A model generated the notes under the pieces. It was not told the origin of the DNA, searched no databases, and saw only the letters and a program-made list of their open reading frames with translations. The position numbers and the translations under genes were made by a program. A stretch of 64,000 nucleotides of DNA from Neobacillus cucumis (GTDB lineage: Bacteria > Bacillota > Bacilli > Bacillales_B > DSM-18226), in NCBI RefSeq assembly GCF_016107705.1, contig NZ_JAEHGC010000005.1:124001-188000 (forward strand), in the 5' to 3' direction. Below, piece by piece: positions 15,841 to 24,583 of this stretch (position 1 is its first letter; each line of letters opens with the position of its first letter).

Positions 15841-15872
15841 TTTAGATTTATTCCTTAAGGAAATCATAAAAA

Positions 15873-15915
15873 GAAGGTCTGACGGCAAAGGGACTCCTTA
15901 TGTGTCAGGCTTTTT
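15873..15915 (+). terminator. terminator after rpoZ
   Basis: Stem GGTCTGAC / GTCAGGCT with a loop of about 18 bases, followed by TTTTTT. It ends the gmk-rpoZ transcript before the repeat element. Confidence 0.7.
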
Positions 15916-15961
15916 TATTTTGGGAGTGTTAAAGGTCAAATTATTATTTTTTGAAAAAACA

Positions 15962-16090
15962 TTGATTGGAGCGGAAGGCGCGAAGACTCCTGTGGGAGTA
16001 CGGGGCAGGGGAGACCCCGCAGGAGCGTAAGCGACGAGGAGGCTCCCCGGACCGCCCACGGAAAGCGAAGAGCCTGGAGCGGAATTCAAC
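15962..16090. repeat. GC-rich palindromic intergenic repeat, Bacillaceae type
   Basis: About 129 bases, much richer in GC than the surrounding AT-rich DNA. The ends carry a direct repeat of TGGAGCGGAA (15966-15975 and 16075-16084) inside an outer inverted pair TTGA/TCAA. Inside are hairpins ACTCC/GGAGT with loop TGTG, GGGG/CCCC with loop AGA, and GGAGC/GCTCC. No credible protein is encoded. It resembles, from memory, a multi-copy structured element scattered between genes in many Bacillus-like genomes; only one copy is in this window, so copy number cannot be judged here. Confidence 0.7.
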
Positions 16091-16215
16091 AGTCAAGTTA
16101 TTTTATAAGAAAATGTCGCATTTTGTTGAAAAAAAGAGGAAATAGATGAAAATTTAACGGCTTTCTAGCATAATAAAAGAAATGACAAAGTGTGGAATAG
16201 AAGCGGGGGTTCTTT

Positions 16216-17436
16216 ATGTTACAGGATAAAAAAATCGTATTATGTGTTACTGGGGGAATAGCTGTATATAAAGCTGCTGCCTTAACAAGCAAACTAGTAC
16301 AGGCAGGCGCACAGGTGAAAGTGATTTTGAGTGAGTCTGCTGCAAAATTTGTAACCCCATTAACCTTTCAGGCATTATCACGGAATGAAGTCTATATAGA
16401 TACTTTTGATGAAAAAGACCCAAGTGTCATAGCCCATATCAACCTTGCAGATTGGGGGGATCTGATTCTCGTTGCACCCGCAACCGCCAATACAATCGCC
16501 AAGCTTGCAAACGGACTTGCGGACAATATGCTGACAACTACATTATTAGCAACGCAAGCACCTGTATGGATTGCACCGGCAATGAACGTACATATGTATG
16601 ACCATCCGGCTGTGAAAAAGAATCTGGCTATTTTAGCGGAGTATGGGTATCAGTTTATTGAACCAAGTGAAGGCTATCTTGCCTGCGGCTATATTGGAAA
16701 AGGACGCTTAGAAGAGCCTGAAAAAATAGTTGAGTTGGTACAGTCGTATTTTCAAAAAGACGCTTCCTTACTTAAGGGAAAAAACGTAGTCATTACTGCA
16801 GGACCGACAAGGGAAAAAATTGATCCGGTCCGGTTTATTTCGAATCACTCGACAGGAAAAATGGGTTATGCTCTTGCAGAACAGGCTAGAAAAAAGGGAG
16901 CAAATGTGGTTCTGATTTCCGGACCGGTTTCCTTGCCAGATCCTGTTGGAATAAAGGTAATAAAGGTAGAAAGTGCGGAGGAAATGTACAAAGCAGCACT
17001 TCAGTTTTTTGACGATGCCGATGTTGTGGTTAAAACGGCTGCAGTTGCCGATTACCGCCCAAAAATTATCCATGAACAAAAGGTTAAAAAACAACCTGGG
17101 GATGCGGTAATTGAACTTGAAAGGACCAAGGACATTTTAGCTGAGCTTGGAAAAAGGAAAAATAAGCAGGTACTGATTGGCTTTGCTGCTGAAACCAATA
17201 ATGTAGAGGAATATGCCCGCAAAAAATTACATGGCAAAAATGCAGATTTAATTGTTGCCAATAATGTTAAGGCTGAGGGGGCGGGGTTTGGAACGGAAAC
17301 AAATATTGTCACGCTGTTTAAACGGGACGGAACGGTCAAGGAATTGCCAATCATGTCTAAACAAGCCGTTGCTGAAAAAATTATTGAAGAAATTTCCTCT
17401 ATGATAAAGGACTTGGCTGAAAATGAAAATTGCTAG
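16216..17436 (+). CDS. coaBC: bifunctional phosphopantothenoylcysteine decarboxylase / phosphopantothenate-cysteine ligase
   Basis: Two consecutive steps of coenzyme A synthesis. Length 406 residues. The N-terminal CoaC flavoprotein half (about 1-185) shows the catalytic His in HINLADWGD, the PAMNVHMYDH motif and the cysteine loop LACGYIGKGRL. The CoaB half begins near KNVVITAGPTREKIDPVRFISNHS and uses CTP in relatives. The ribosome site is GCGGGGG before the ATG. The 3' end overlaps priA by 14 bases. Confidence 0.97.
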   Translation: MLQDKKIVLCVTGGIAVYKAAALTSKLVQAGAQVKVILSESAAKFVTPLTFQALSRNEVYIDTFDEKDPSVIAHINLADWGDLILVAPATANTIAKLANGLADNMLTTTLLATQAPVWIAPAMNVHMYDHPAVKKNLAILAEYGYQFIEPSEGYLACGYIGKGRLEEPEKIVELVQSYFQKDASLLKGKNVVITAGPTREKIDPVRFISNHSTGKMGYALAEQARKKGANVVLISGPVSLPDPVGIKVIKVESAEEMYKAALQFFDDADVVVKTAAVADYRPKIIHEQKVKKQPGDAVIELERTKDILAELGKRKNKQVLIGFAAETNNVEEYARKKLHGKNADLIVANNVKAEGAGFGTETNIVTLFKRDGTVKELPIMSKQAVAEKIIEEISSMIKDLAENENC

Positions 17437-19834
17437 TGTTATTGTCGATGTCCCGACAAAACAAACCGATAAGCCTTTTGATTATTTAATTCCGGACCAA
17501 TGGAAGGATACGATACAGCCGGGAATGAGGGTAATCGTTCCTTTTGGTCCCAGAAAGATTCAAGGGTTTGTAACGGAGCTGAAGAACCAATCAGAATTTA
17601 AACAGTTGAGAGAAATATGTGAGCCGATGGACCTTGAACCGGTTTTAAATAAAGAATTACTGGAGCTAGGAAACTGGCTGACGGAACACACTCTTTGTTT
17701 TAAGATTTTTGCTTATCAAGCGATGCTGCCTGCAGCTTTAAAAGCAAAATATCAGAAAAAAGTAAAACTTGCCAGCGGCACCAAGCTTAATGATTTACCG
17801 GAGCCCCTTCCGTCATTCTTTCATCAAGACGGAACCATTCATTGGGACGAGGCATTAAAGTCCGGGATTGTACCTAAGCTCCAGCGGGAAGCGGCTAAAG
17901 GCCATCTTGAGGTGATCTATGAGGTAAAGGGAAAACTCAAAAAAAAACAAATTAAAATGATTCGGCCATTGCTACCTCTACCGGAATTAACAGCTGAAAT
18001 GGAACAAATACCGGCAAGAGCCGCGAAACAAAAGGAAGTACTCAGGTATTTTATCGAAAACTATCGTGAAATTGAACTAAAACAATTATTAGATGACTTA
18101 CATACCACTAAGAGTACAATTAATGCACTAATTGAAAAACAAATTCTTTTGGAAAGGGATGCAGAAGTTTATCGGGACCCGTTTGAGCATCGAACATTTG
18201 AACGGACCTTCAGCTTACCGTTAACTGAGCACCAGCAGAAAGCTATTGAGCCGATTTTAAATTCTATTAATGAAAAACAGCATGAGGTTTTTTTACTTTA
18301 TGGGGTTACCGGTAGTGGTAAAACGGAAATCTATTTGCAATCGATTCAGGATTGCCTTGAAAAGGGAAAAGAAGCGATTGTGCTTGTGCCTGAAATAGCG
18401 CTCACTCCGCAAATGGTAAATCGCTTCAAAGGAAGGTTTGGAAATCTTGTTGCGGTCATGCACAGCGGATTGTCGGCCGGAGAAAAATACGATGAATGGC
18501 GGAAAATTTTACGCCGAGAAGTGAGTGTGGTGGTTGGAGCACGGTCAGCCATTTTTGCTCCTTTTGAAAACCTGGGAATTATTATTATCGATGAGGAACA
18601 TGAAACAAGTTATAAGCAAGAGGACATGCCGCGTTATCATGCACGTGATGTTGCCATTAAACGCGCGGAAACCTATAATTGTCCGGTCGTGCTTGGAAGT
18701 GCTACCCCCTCGCTGGAATCATTTGCAAGGGCTCAGAAAAGGGTGTATAAGCTTTTGTCACTTCCAAGCAGGATGAATAATCAAGCCCTTCCATCAGTGG
18801 AAATCATTGATATGCGTGAAGAATTGCGGGAAGGAAATCGTTCCATGTTTTCACGAAACTTATTCGATAAGTTGAAGGACCGTATAGAAAAAAAGCAGCA
18901 ATCAGTTTTATTTTTAAATAAACGCGGACATTCGTCGTTTGTGATGTGCCGGGATTGTGGTTATGTAATTAATTGTCCGAATTGCGATATATCCTTAACC
19001 TACCATCGCGCAAGTGAACAAATGAAATGCCACTATTGTGGGTATGAAAGCTATGTACCGAAGCAATGCCCAGAATGCTTAAGTGAACATATACGGTATT
19101 TTGGGACAGGTACACAGAAAGTGGAGGCAGAACTCGGAAAAATTTTACCTGAGGCAAGAATTATTCGTATGGATGTAGACACGACTGGCCGAAAAGGGTC
19201 ACATGAAAAACTTTTACAAGAGTTTCAGGATGGTAAAGCCGATATTCTTTTAGGGACGCAAATGATAGCAAAAGGACTTGATTTTCCCAACATCACACTT
19301 GTTGGGGTCCTTTCAGCCGATACGATGCTTCATCTTCCCGATTTTCGATCCTCTGAAAAAACCTTTCAATTATTAACACAAGTTAGCGGGAGAGCAGGTC
19401 GGCACCAATTACCGGGAGAGGTAATTATTCAAACCTATACCCCGGAGCATTATAGTGTTGAGCTTGCAGGTACTCAGGATTATGACCTTTTTTACAACAG
19501 AGAAATGATGGTTCGAAAAGTCCATCACTACCCGCCATTTTACTATTTAACCCTTATTACCGTCAGTCATGAGCAGTTGATGACAGTCGTTTCAGTAACG
19601 GAGAAAATTGCAGGTTATGTCCGCTCGAGGGTATCGAATGAAACGGTTGTTTTAGGACCAACAGCCTCGCCTATTCCCCGTATTAATAATAGATATCGCT
19701 ATCAATGTTTGATAAAATACAAGCGGGAGAGAGACCTTTCCAAAACGCTAAAAACAATTCTTGATCAATATCAAAAAGATATGGCCCATGGATTACAAGT
19801 CTCAATTGATTTAAATCCGTTTATTTTGATGTAG
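17423..19834 (+). CDS. priA: primosomal replication restart helicase PriA
   Basis: 3'-5' DNA helicase that reloads the replisome at stalled forks. Length 803 residues. The N-terminal DNA-binding region covers about 1-270. Walker A GVTGSGKTE is near residue 293 and the DEEH box DEEHETSYKQ near 391. The zinc-binding insertion carries paired cysteines in CRDCGYVINCPNC and CHYCGYE...CPECLSEH (about 510-560), and FGTGTQKVEAEL follows. Starts inside the end of coaBC, as in B. subtilis. Confidence 0.98.
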   Translation: MKIASVIVDVPTKQTDKPFDYLIPDQWKDTIQPGMRVIVPFGPRKIQGFVTELKNQSEFKQLREICEPMDLEPVLNKELLELGNWLTEHTLCFKIFAYQAMLPAALKAKYQKKVKLASGTKLNDLPEPLPSFFHQDGTIHWDEALKSGIVPKLQREAAKGHLEVIYEVKGKLKKKQIKMIRPLLPLPELTAEMEQIPARAAKQKEVLRYFIENYREIELKQLLDDLHTTKSTINALIEKQILLERDAEVYRDPFEHRTFERTFSLPLTEHQQKAIEPILNSINEKQHEVFLLYGVTGSGKTEIYLQSIQDCLEKGKEAIVLVPEIALTPQMVNRFKGRFGNLVAVMHSGLSAGEKYDEWRKILRREVSVVVGARSAIFAPFENLGIIIIDEEHETSYKQEDMPRYHARDVAIKRAETYNCPVVLGSATPSLESFARAQKRVYKLLSLPSRMNNQALPSVEIIDMREELREGNRSMFSRNLFDKLKDRIEKKQQSVLFLNKRGHSSFVMCRDCGYVINCPNCDISLTYHRASEQMKCHYCGYESYVPKQCPECLSEHIRYFGTGTQKVEAELGKILPEARIIRMDVDTTGRKGSHEKLLQEFQDGKADILLGTQMIAKGLDFPNITLVGVLSADTMLHLPDFRSSEKTFQLLTQVSGRAGRHQLPGEVIIQTYTPEHYSVELAGTQDYDLFYNREMMVRKVHHYPPFYYLTLITVSHEQLMTVVSVTEKIAGYVRSRVSNETVVLGPTASPIPRINNRYRYQCLIKYKRERDLSKTLKTILDQYQKDMAHGLQVSIDLNPFILM

Positions 19835-19948
19835 GCTGCTTGATTATATGACGTTTTCGATTATGAATAGAAACTTTTGGTGAAAATAAGTAGTAATAAT
19901 ATTCTTATTTTTTATCCTATATACAACCAAATATAGGGAGGAACAGAT

Positions 19949-20434
19949 TTGACAATACGTAAAATTGTAAATTACCCAGCGGAGATTTTAGAGCAGCCGT
20001 GCAAACCTGTCACAAAGTTTGACCGGAAGCTTGGAAAATTACTAGATGATATGTATGATACAATGATTCAATATGATGGAGTTGGGCTGGCGGCCCCGCA
20101 AATAGGTCTTGACGTGCGAATTGCCATTGTTGATATTGATGATGAACATGGCACGATTGAAATGATTAATCCAAGGCTTTTAGAGGCTGAAGGGGAACAA
20201 ACAGGACCTGAAGGCTGTTTGAGCTTTCCTGGCCTTTTTGGAGATGTCACAAGAGCTAATTATGTAAAGATTGAAGCATTAAACAGAAAAGGGAAAAAGT
20301 ATACATTTGAAGCAGAAGGATTCCTTGCCCGGGCGATTCAGCATGAAATGGATCACCTTGATGGAGTTTTGTTTACTTCCAAGGTAATAAGATATCTTGA
20401 GGAAGAAGAGTTAAAAGGAGTAGAACCGGAATGA
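19949..20434 (+). CDS. def: peptide deformylase
   Basis: Iron/zinc enzyme removing the N-formyl group from nascent proteins. Uses a TTG start at 19949 with a strong AGGGAGG upstream. Length 161 residues. All three motifs are intact: [10 protein letters not shown] (about 43), EGCLSFP (about 90) and QHEMDHLDG (about 131). The stop overlaps the fmt start as ATGA, joining the enzyme that adds the formyl group with the one that removes it. A weak promoter-like pair (TTGGTG, 17 bases, TATTCT) lies in the preceding gap. Confidence 0.97.
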   Translation: MTIRKIVNYPAEILEQPCKPVTKFDRKLGKLLDDMYDTMIQYDGVGLAAPQIGLDVRIAIVDIDDEHGTIEMINPRLLEAEGEQTGPEGCLSFPGLFGDVTRANYVKIEALNRKGKKYTFEAEGFLARAIQHEMDHLDGVLFTSKVIRYLEEEELKGVEPE

Positions 20435-21375
20435 CCAAAATTGTTTTTATGGGTACGCCTGATTTTTCCGTACCAGTATTGCGCCGAATCATCGATGATG
20501 GTTATGAAGTTATTGGGGTGGTGACTCAGCCGGATCGCCCGGTTGGCAGAAAAAAAGTGTTAACTCCTCCGCCTGTGAAAGTAGAGGCTTTAAAGCATGA
20601 AATTCCGGTTTATCAGCCTGAAAAAATCCGAGAAAAAGAAGAACTTGAAAAAATTCTGGCACTTGAGCCGGATTTAATCGTTACAGCAGCATTTGGACAA
20701 ATTTTACCAAAAACACTTTTAGAAGCTCCACCACTAGGATGCATTAACGTTCATGCTTCCCTGCTTCCGGAACTTCGCGGCGGTGCTCCAATTCACTATG
20801 CGATTATTCAAGGAAAAAAGAAAACGGGAATTACCATTATGTATATGGTGGAAAAACTTGATGCCGGAGATATTTTAACACAAGTCGAAGTCCCAATTAC
20901 GGATGAAGACAATGTAGGAACACTCCACGAGAAATTAAGTAAAGCAGGTGCGGATCTGTTATCAGAAACCATTCCTAAGTTGCTAGCAGGCAGTCTTACT
21001 CCGATTCCGCAAGAGGATGCTGCAGCGAGCTTTGCCTCCAACATCAAACGGGAGCAGGAAAAAATTGATTGGAGCAAAACAGGGGAAGAAATCTATAATC
21101 ATATCCGCGGTTTAAATCCTTGGCCAGTTGCCTTTACATTGATGAATGGCCAGGTTCTGAAGATTTGGGAAGCCGAAAAGGTATCTAGTACGAAAAGTGA
21201 GATACCAGGTATAATCGTCGGAACCGAACCGGATGGACTAGTGGTTAGCACTGGAAATAAAACCGCGATTAAAATAACGGAACTTCAGCCTTCAGGTAAA
21301 ACAAAAATGACGGGTAAAGATTTTTTACGAGGTGCAGGCTCAAAAATTTCCACTGGCGAGAGACTTGGAGAGTAA
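20431..21375 (+). CDS. fmt: methionyl-tRNA formyltransferase
   Basis: Formylates initiator Met-tRNA using 10-formyl-THF. Length 314 residues. The formyl-THF domain holds the catalytic Asn/His/Asp set in [17 protein letters not shown] (about 108) followed by [12 protein letters not shown]. The C-terminal OB-like tRNA-binding domain starts near residue 205. It overlaps def by four bases, and rsmB starts just after its stop. Confidence 0.98.
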   Translation: MTKIVFMGTPDFSVPVLRRIIDDGYEVIGVVTQPDRPVGRKKVLTPPPVKVEALKHEIPVYQPEKIREKEELEKILALEPDLIVTAAFGQILPKTLLEAPPLGCINVHASLLPELRGGAPIHYAIIQGKKKTGITIMYMVEKLDAGDILTQVEVPITDEDNVGTLHEKLSKAGADLLSETIPKLLAGSLTPIPQEDAAASFASNIKREQEKIDWSKTGEEIYNHIRGLNPWPVAFTLMNGQVLKIWEAEKVSSTKSEIPGIIVGTEPDGLVVSTGNKTAIKITELQPSGKTKMTGKDFLRGAGSKISTGERLGE

Positions 21376-21376
21376 T

Positions 21377-22726
21377 ATGACATCAAAAAGAAAAAATGTG
21401 CGTGAAGCTGCAATGGACTTGCTGGCAGCAATAGAAAAAAATCAATCTTACAGCAACTTATTATTAAATAGTACAATTGAGAAAAACCAAATACCTTCTA
21501 TAGATATAGGCCTATTAACAGAATTAACCTATGGTACGCTTCAAAGAAAAATGGCGTTGGATTTCTTTTTAAAGCCCTTTATTAAAAATAGTAAGAAATT
21601 AGAAAACTGGGTGCTGCATCTTTTAAGATTGACGCTATACCAAATGGTTTATCTTGATAAAATTCCGGATCGGGCAGCGATTCATGAAGCTGTTGAAATT
21701 GCTAAAAGGCGCGGCCACAAAGGGATCGCCGGTTTGGTAAATGGTGTACTTCGCAGCATCCAACGCGAAGGACTTCCAGCCCTCGACGAGGTTAATGATC
21801 CAATAGAGCGGCTTTCTATCGAGACAAGTCATCCTGAATGGCTTGTTTCAAGATGGGTGGACCAATTTGGCTATGAAAAAACAAGAGAAATGTGTGAAAT
21901 GAACATCTTGGCTCCATTACAAACGGCAAGAGTTAACCTGACAAAAACCACCGTTAGAGAATGTATCGAGGAACTTGATGAGGAAGGATTCCTAATTGAA
22001 AGGAGTCCGATTATTCCGGAAGCGATTCACTCATTGAAGGGAAACTTAGCCTCATCAAAAGCCTTTAAGACGGGGAAGCTTACGATTCAAGATGAAAGCT
22101 CAATGCTTGCTGCCTATGCGTTAGGTGCTAAAGAAAATGAGAAAATTTTAGATGCCTGTGCAGCACCAGGTGGGAAAAGTACACACATCGCTGAAAAAAT
22201 GCAAAGTACAGGCGTTATATATTCGATTGATTTGCATGAACATAAGGTGAAATTAATTCAAGACAATGCTAAGCGTTTACGTTTGGGTAATATTAAAACA
22301 ATAGTAATGGATTCAAGGGGTGTTGGAGAAGAATATCCTGCAGAATCATTTGATCGGGTTTTATTGGATGCACCATGCTCAGGTCTAGGTGTAATCAGAA
22401 GAAAACCTGATATGAAATATACGAAAAAAGAAGAAGATATCCTACATTTAAGTAAGATTCAACAAACATTATTAAATGCTGTTTCACCTTTAGTGAAAAA
22501 AGGTGGAATCCTTGTCTATAGTACCTGTACCGTTGATAAAGAGGAAAATGAGAAGACATTAAAAACGTTTTTACAGGATCATCCCGATTTTGCGGGAGAT
22601 ATGACCTTTAAAGACCGTATGCCCGAAGCTATTCAACCTTTGATTACTGGTTTCGATGTACAAATTTTCCCTCAGGATTTCGGATCGGATGGCTTTTATA
22701 TTGCAGTTTTAAGAAAGAAGGGGTAA
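21377..22726 (+). CDS. rsmB: 16S rRNA (cytosine-967-C5)-methyltransferase
   Basis: SAM-dependent m5C methyltransferase acting on 16S rRNA. The start at 21377 (MTSKRKNVRE) is preceded by TTGGAGAG; the longer in-frame reading from 21332 lies within fmt. Length 449 residues. The N-terminal NusB-like RNA-binding domain covers about 1-140. SAM site DACAAPGGKS is at about residue 255. The two catalytic cysteines are in LLDAPCSGLGVIRRKPD and VYSTCTVDKEENE. Confidence 0.97.
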   Translation: MTSKRKNVREAAMDLLAAIEKNQSYSNLLLNSTIEKNQIPSIDIGLLTELTYGTLQRKMALDFFLKPFIKNSKKLENWVLHLLRLTLYQMVYLDKIPDRAAIHEAVEIAKRRGHKGIAGLVNGVLRSIQREGLPALDEVNDPIERLSIETSHPEWLVSRWVDQFGYEKTREMCEMNILAPLQTARVNLTKTTVRECIEELDEEGFLIERSPIIPEAIHSLKGNLASSKAFKTGKLTIQDESSMLAAYALGAKENEKILDACAAPGGKSTHIAEKMQSTGVIYSIDLHEHKVKLIQDNAKRLRLGNIKTIVMDSRGVGEEYPAESFDRVLLDAPCSGLGVIRRKPDMKYTKKEEDILHLSKIQQTLLNAVSPLVKKGGILVYSTCTVDKEENEKTLKTFLQDHPDFAGDMTFKDRMPEAIQPLITGFDVQIFPQDFGSDGFYIAVLRKKG

Positions 22727-22729
22727 CAG

Positions 22730-23821
22730 TTGGAACAACTAAAAACAACAGAGACTCAAACAACATTGGACAACAAAAAACCATCTATTTATTCTTTGCA
22801 GCTCCATGAATTAAAGGAATGGTTGTCAGAAAATGGAGAAAAACCATTTCGGGCAGAGCAAATCTTTGATTGGTTATATAAAAAACGAATTACCTCCTTT
22901 GACGAGATGAGTAATTTATCTAAAGACCTGCGAGATAAACTCGAACATCATTTTGTAGTCACCACATTAAAAACCGTTATTCAACAAACGTCATCGGATG
23001 GCACGATTAAATTTTTATTTGAATTGCATGATGGCTATTCCATCGAAACAGTGCTCATGCGGCATGACTACGGGAACTCAGTTTGTGTTACCACACAGGT
23101 AGGATGCCGAATCGGCTGCACCTTTTGTGCATCGACGCTTGGCGGGTTAAAAAGACATCTAGAAGCAGGAGAAATCGTTGCGCAGGTTGTCAATGTGCAG
23201 CAGGCACTTGATGAAACAGATGAAAGAGTAAGTTCGGTTGTGATTATGGGGATTGGAGAACCGTTTGATAATTATGATAACATGCTATCCTTCCTTAAAA
23301 TCATTAATCATGATAAAGCTTTGAATATTGGTGCACGTCACATTACCGTTTCCACTAGCGGCATTATTCCAAAAATTTATCAATTTGCTGATGAAGATAT
23401 GCAGATTAATTTTGCTATTTCCCTGCATGCCCCAAATACTGAATTAAGATCGAGATTAATGCCGATCAATAAAGCATATAAACTTGATGACTTAATGAAA
23501 GCGGTACGGTATTATATCGATAAGACGGGAAGACGAATCAGCTTTGAATACGGACTTTTTGGCAGTGTCAATGATTCTGTAGAACATGCTGAGGAACTTG
23601 CCGCATTGTTAAAGGGGATCAAATGCCATGTCAATCTTATCCCTGTTAACTATGTTCCGGAACGTGATTATGTCCGTACTCCAAAAAATCAAATTTTTGC
23701 CTTTGAAAAAACGCTTAAAAAGCGTGGAATAAATGTTACAATTCGCCGAGAGCACGGCCATGATATTGATGCAGCATGTGGACAACTTCGTGCAAAGGAG
23801 CGGAAAGAGGAGACGAGGTGA
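22730..23821 (+). CDS. rlmN: 23S rRNA (adenine-2503-C2)/tRNA methyltransferase
   Basis: Radical-SAM enzyme methylating A2503 of 23S rRNA and A37 of some tRNAs. TTG start at 22730, three bases after rsmB, with AAGAAGGGG upstream. Length 363 residues. The 4Fe-4S triad CRIGCTFC is near residue 126, and the second mechanistic cysteine is in [10 protein letters not shown] at the C-terminus. The [11 protein letters not shown] motif is intact. There is no sign that it is the related resistance enzyme Cfr; context and length indicate housekeeping RlmN. Confidence 0.97.
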   Translation: MEQLKTTETQTTLDNKKPSIYSLQLHELKEWLSENGEKPFRAEQIFDWLYKKRITSFDEMSNLSKDLRDKLEHHFVVTTLKTVIQQTSSDGTIKFLFELHDGYSIETVLMRHDYGNSVCVTTQVGCRIGCTFCASTLGGLKRHLEAGEIVAQVVNVQQALDETDERVSSVVIMGIGEPFDNYDNMLSFLKIINHDKALNIGARHITVSTSGIIPKIYQFADEDMQINFAISLHAPNTELRSRLMPINKAYKLDDLMKAVRYYIDKTGRRISFEYGLFGSVNDSVEHAEELAALLKGIKCHVNLIPVNYVPERDYVRTPKNQIFAFEKTLKKRGINVTIRREHGHDIDAACGQLRAKERKEETR

Positions 23822-23827
23822 AGATAA

Positions 23828-24577
23828 GTGAAAGCTGTTTTTAAGACGGATCAAGGAAAAGTTCGTCAAAATAATGAAGATAATGGCGGCGTTTTCCAAA
23901 ATAAGGATGGGCATTTTCTTGCGATTGTAGCAGATGGGATGGGCGGTCACTTGGCTGGTGATATTGCCAGTGAAATGACCGTTCAACACTTAAAGGATTT
24001 ATGGGAGCAAGCAGAAGGATTACAAACAGCGGACCAGGCCGAAGAGTGGCTTAAAACGCATATCAATCAAGTGAATAAGCTGTTGTTTGAGCATTCAAAA
24101 AGTCATCCGGAGTGTGAGGGGATGGGAACGACCATCGAGGCAATTATTGCGACAGATCGTTTTACATCCGTTGCACACGTCGGAGACAGCAGGTCTTATA
24201 TTTTAAATGAGAGCGGATTTCAACAGTTGACAGAGGATCATACACTAGTAAATGAATTGGTCCGCTCTGGCCAGATTTCAAAAGAGGATGCGGAACATCA
24301 CCCAAGAAAGAACGTAATCCTTAGGGCTTTAGGAACAGAACTGGAGATAAAAATTGATTTCAAAACAATTATGTTTGAGGAAGGCGATTTCCTTCTTTTA
24401 TGCTCAGATGGTCTGTCGAATAAAGTAAAAGAACTGGAAATGGTTCAAATTCTCCAAAACGAAGAGATTCTAGAGGAGAAAGCGGAAACACTGATTAAAA
24501 TAGCCAATGATAATGGCGGCGAAGATAATATCACCCTAATCATAGTAGCGTTCGATGATGAGAATGAAAGAGGGTGA
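23828..24577 (+). CDS. prpC: Stp1/PrpC-type PP2C protein phosphatase
   Basis: Metal-dependent serine/threonine phosphatase that reverses PrkC phosphorylation. GTG start at 23828, with GAGGTGA upstream. Length 249 residues. The PP2C metal-site motifs are present: NEDNGGVF, VADGMGGHLAGD (about 37), HVGDSRSY (about 117), LCSDGLSNK and GGEDNITLI. It lies six bases before prkC, the conserved phosphatase-kinase pair. Confidence 0.97.
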   Translation: MKAVFKTDQGKVRQNNEDNGGVFQNKDGHFLAIVADGMGGHLAGDIASEMTVQHLKDLWEQAEGLQTADQAEEWLKTHINQVNKLLFEHSKSHPECEGMGTTIEAIIATDRFTSVAHVGDSRSYILNESGFQQLTEDHTLVNELVRSGQISKEDAEHHPRKNVILRALGTELEIKIDFKTIMFEEGDFLLLCSDGLSNKVKELEMVQILQNEEILEEKAETLIKIANDNGGEDNITLIIVAFDDENERG

Positions 24578-24583
24578 AAATAA

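Larger units (their letters stand above)
15841..16215. other. 375-base gap between rpoZ and coaBC
   Basis: Holds the rpoZ terminator, the GC-rich repeat and about 120 bases of AT-rich leader before coaBC. No protein gene is credible; an open frame on the minus strand across the repeat is low-complexity and an artefact of its GC content. I found no convincing -35/-10 pair for coaBC, only AT-rich candidates around 16130-16175. Confidence 0.7.

Noticed and set aside
15898..16089. Minus-strand open frame across the GC-rich repeat
   Set aside because: Gly/Ser/Pro-rich product caused by the composition of the repeat; no ribosome site.
22730..23821. rlmN as the antibiotic-resistance methyltransferase Cfr
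   Set aside because: Context, length and motifs fit the housekeeping enzyme; no mobile element nearby.
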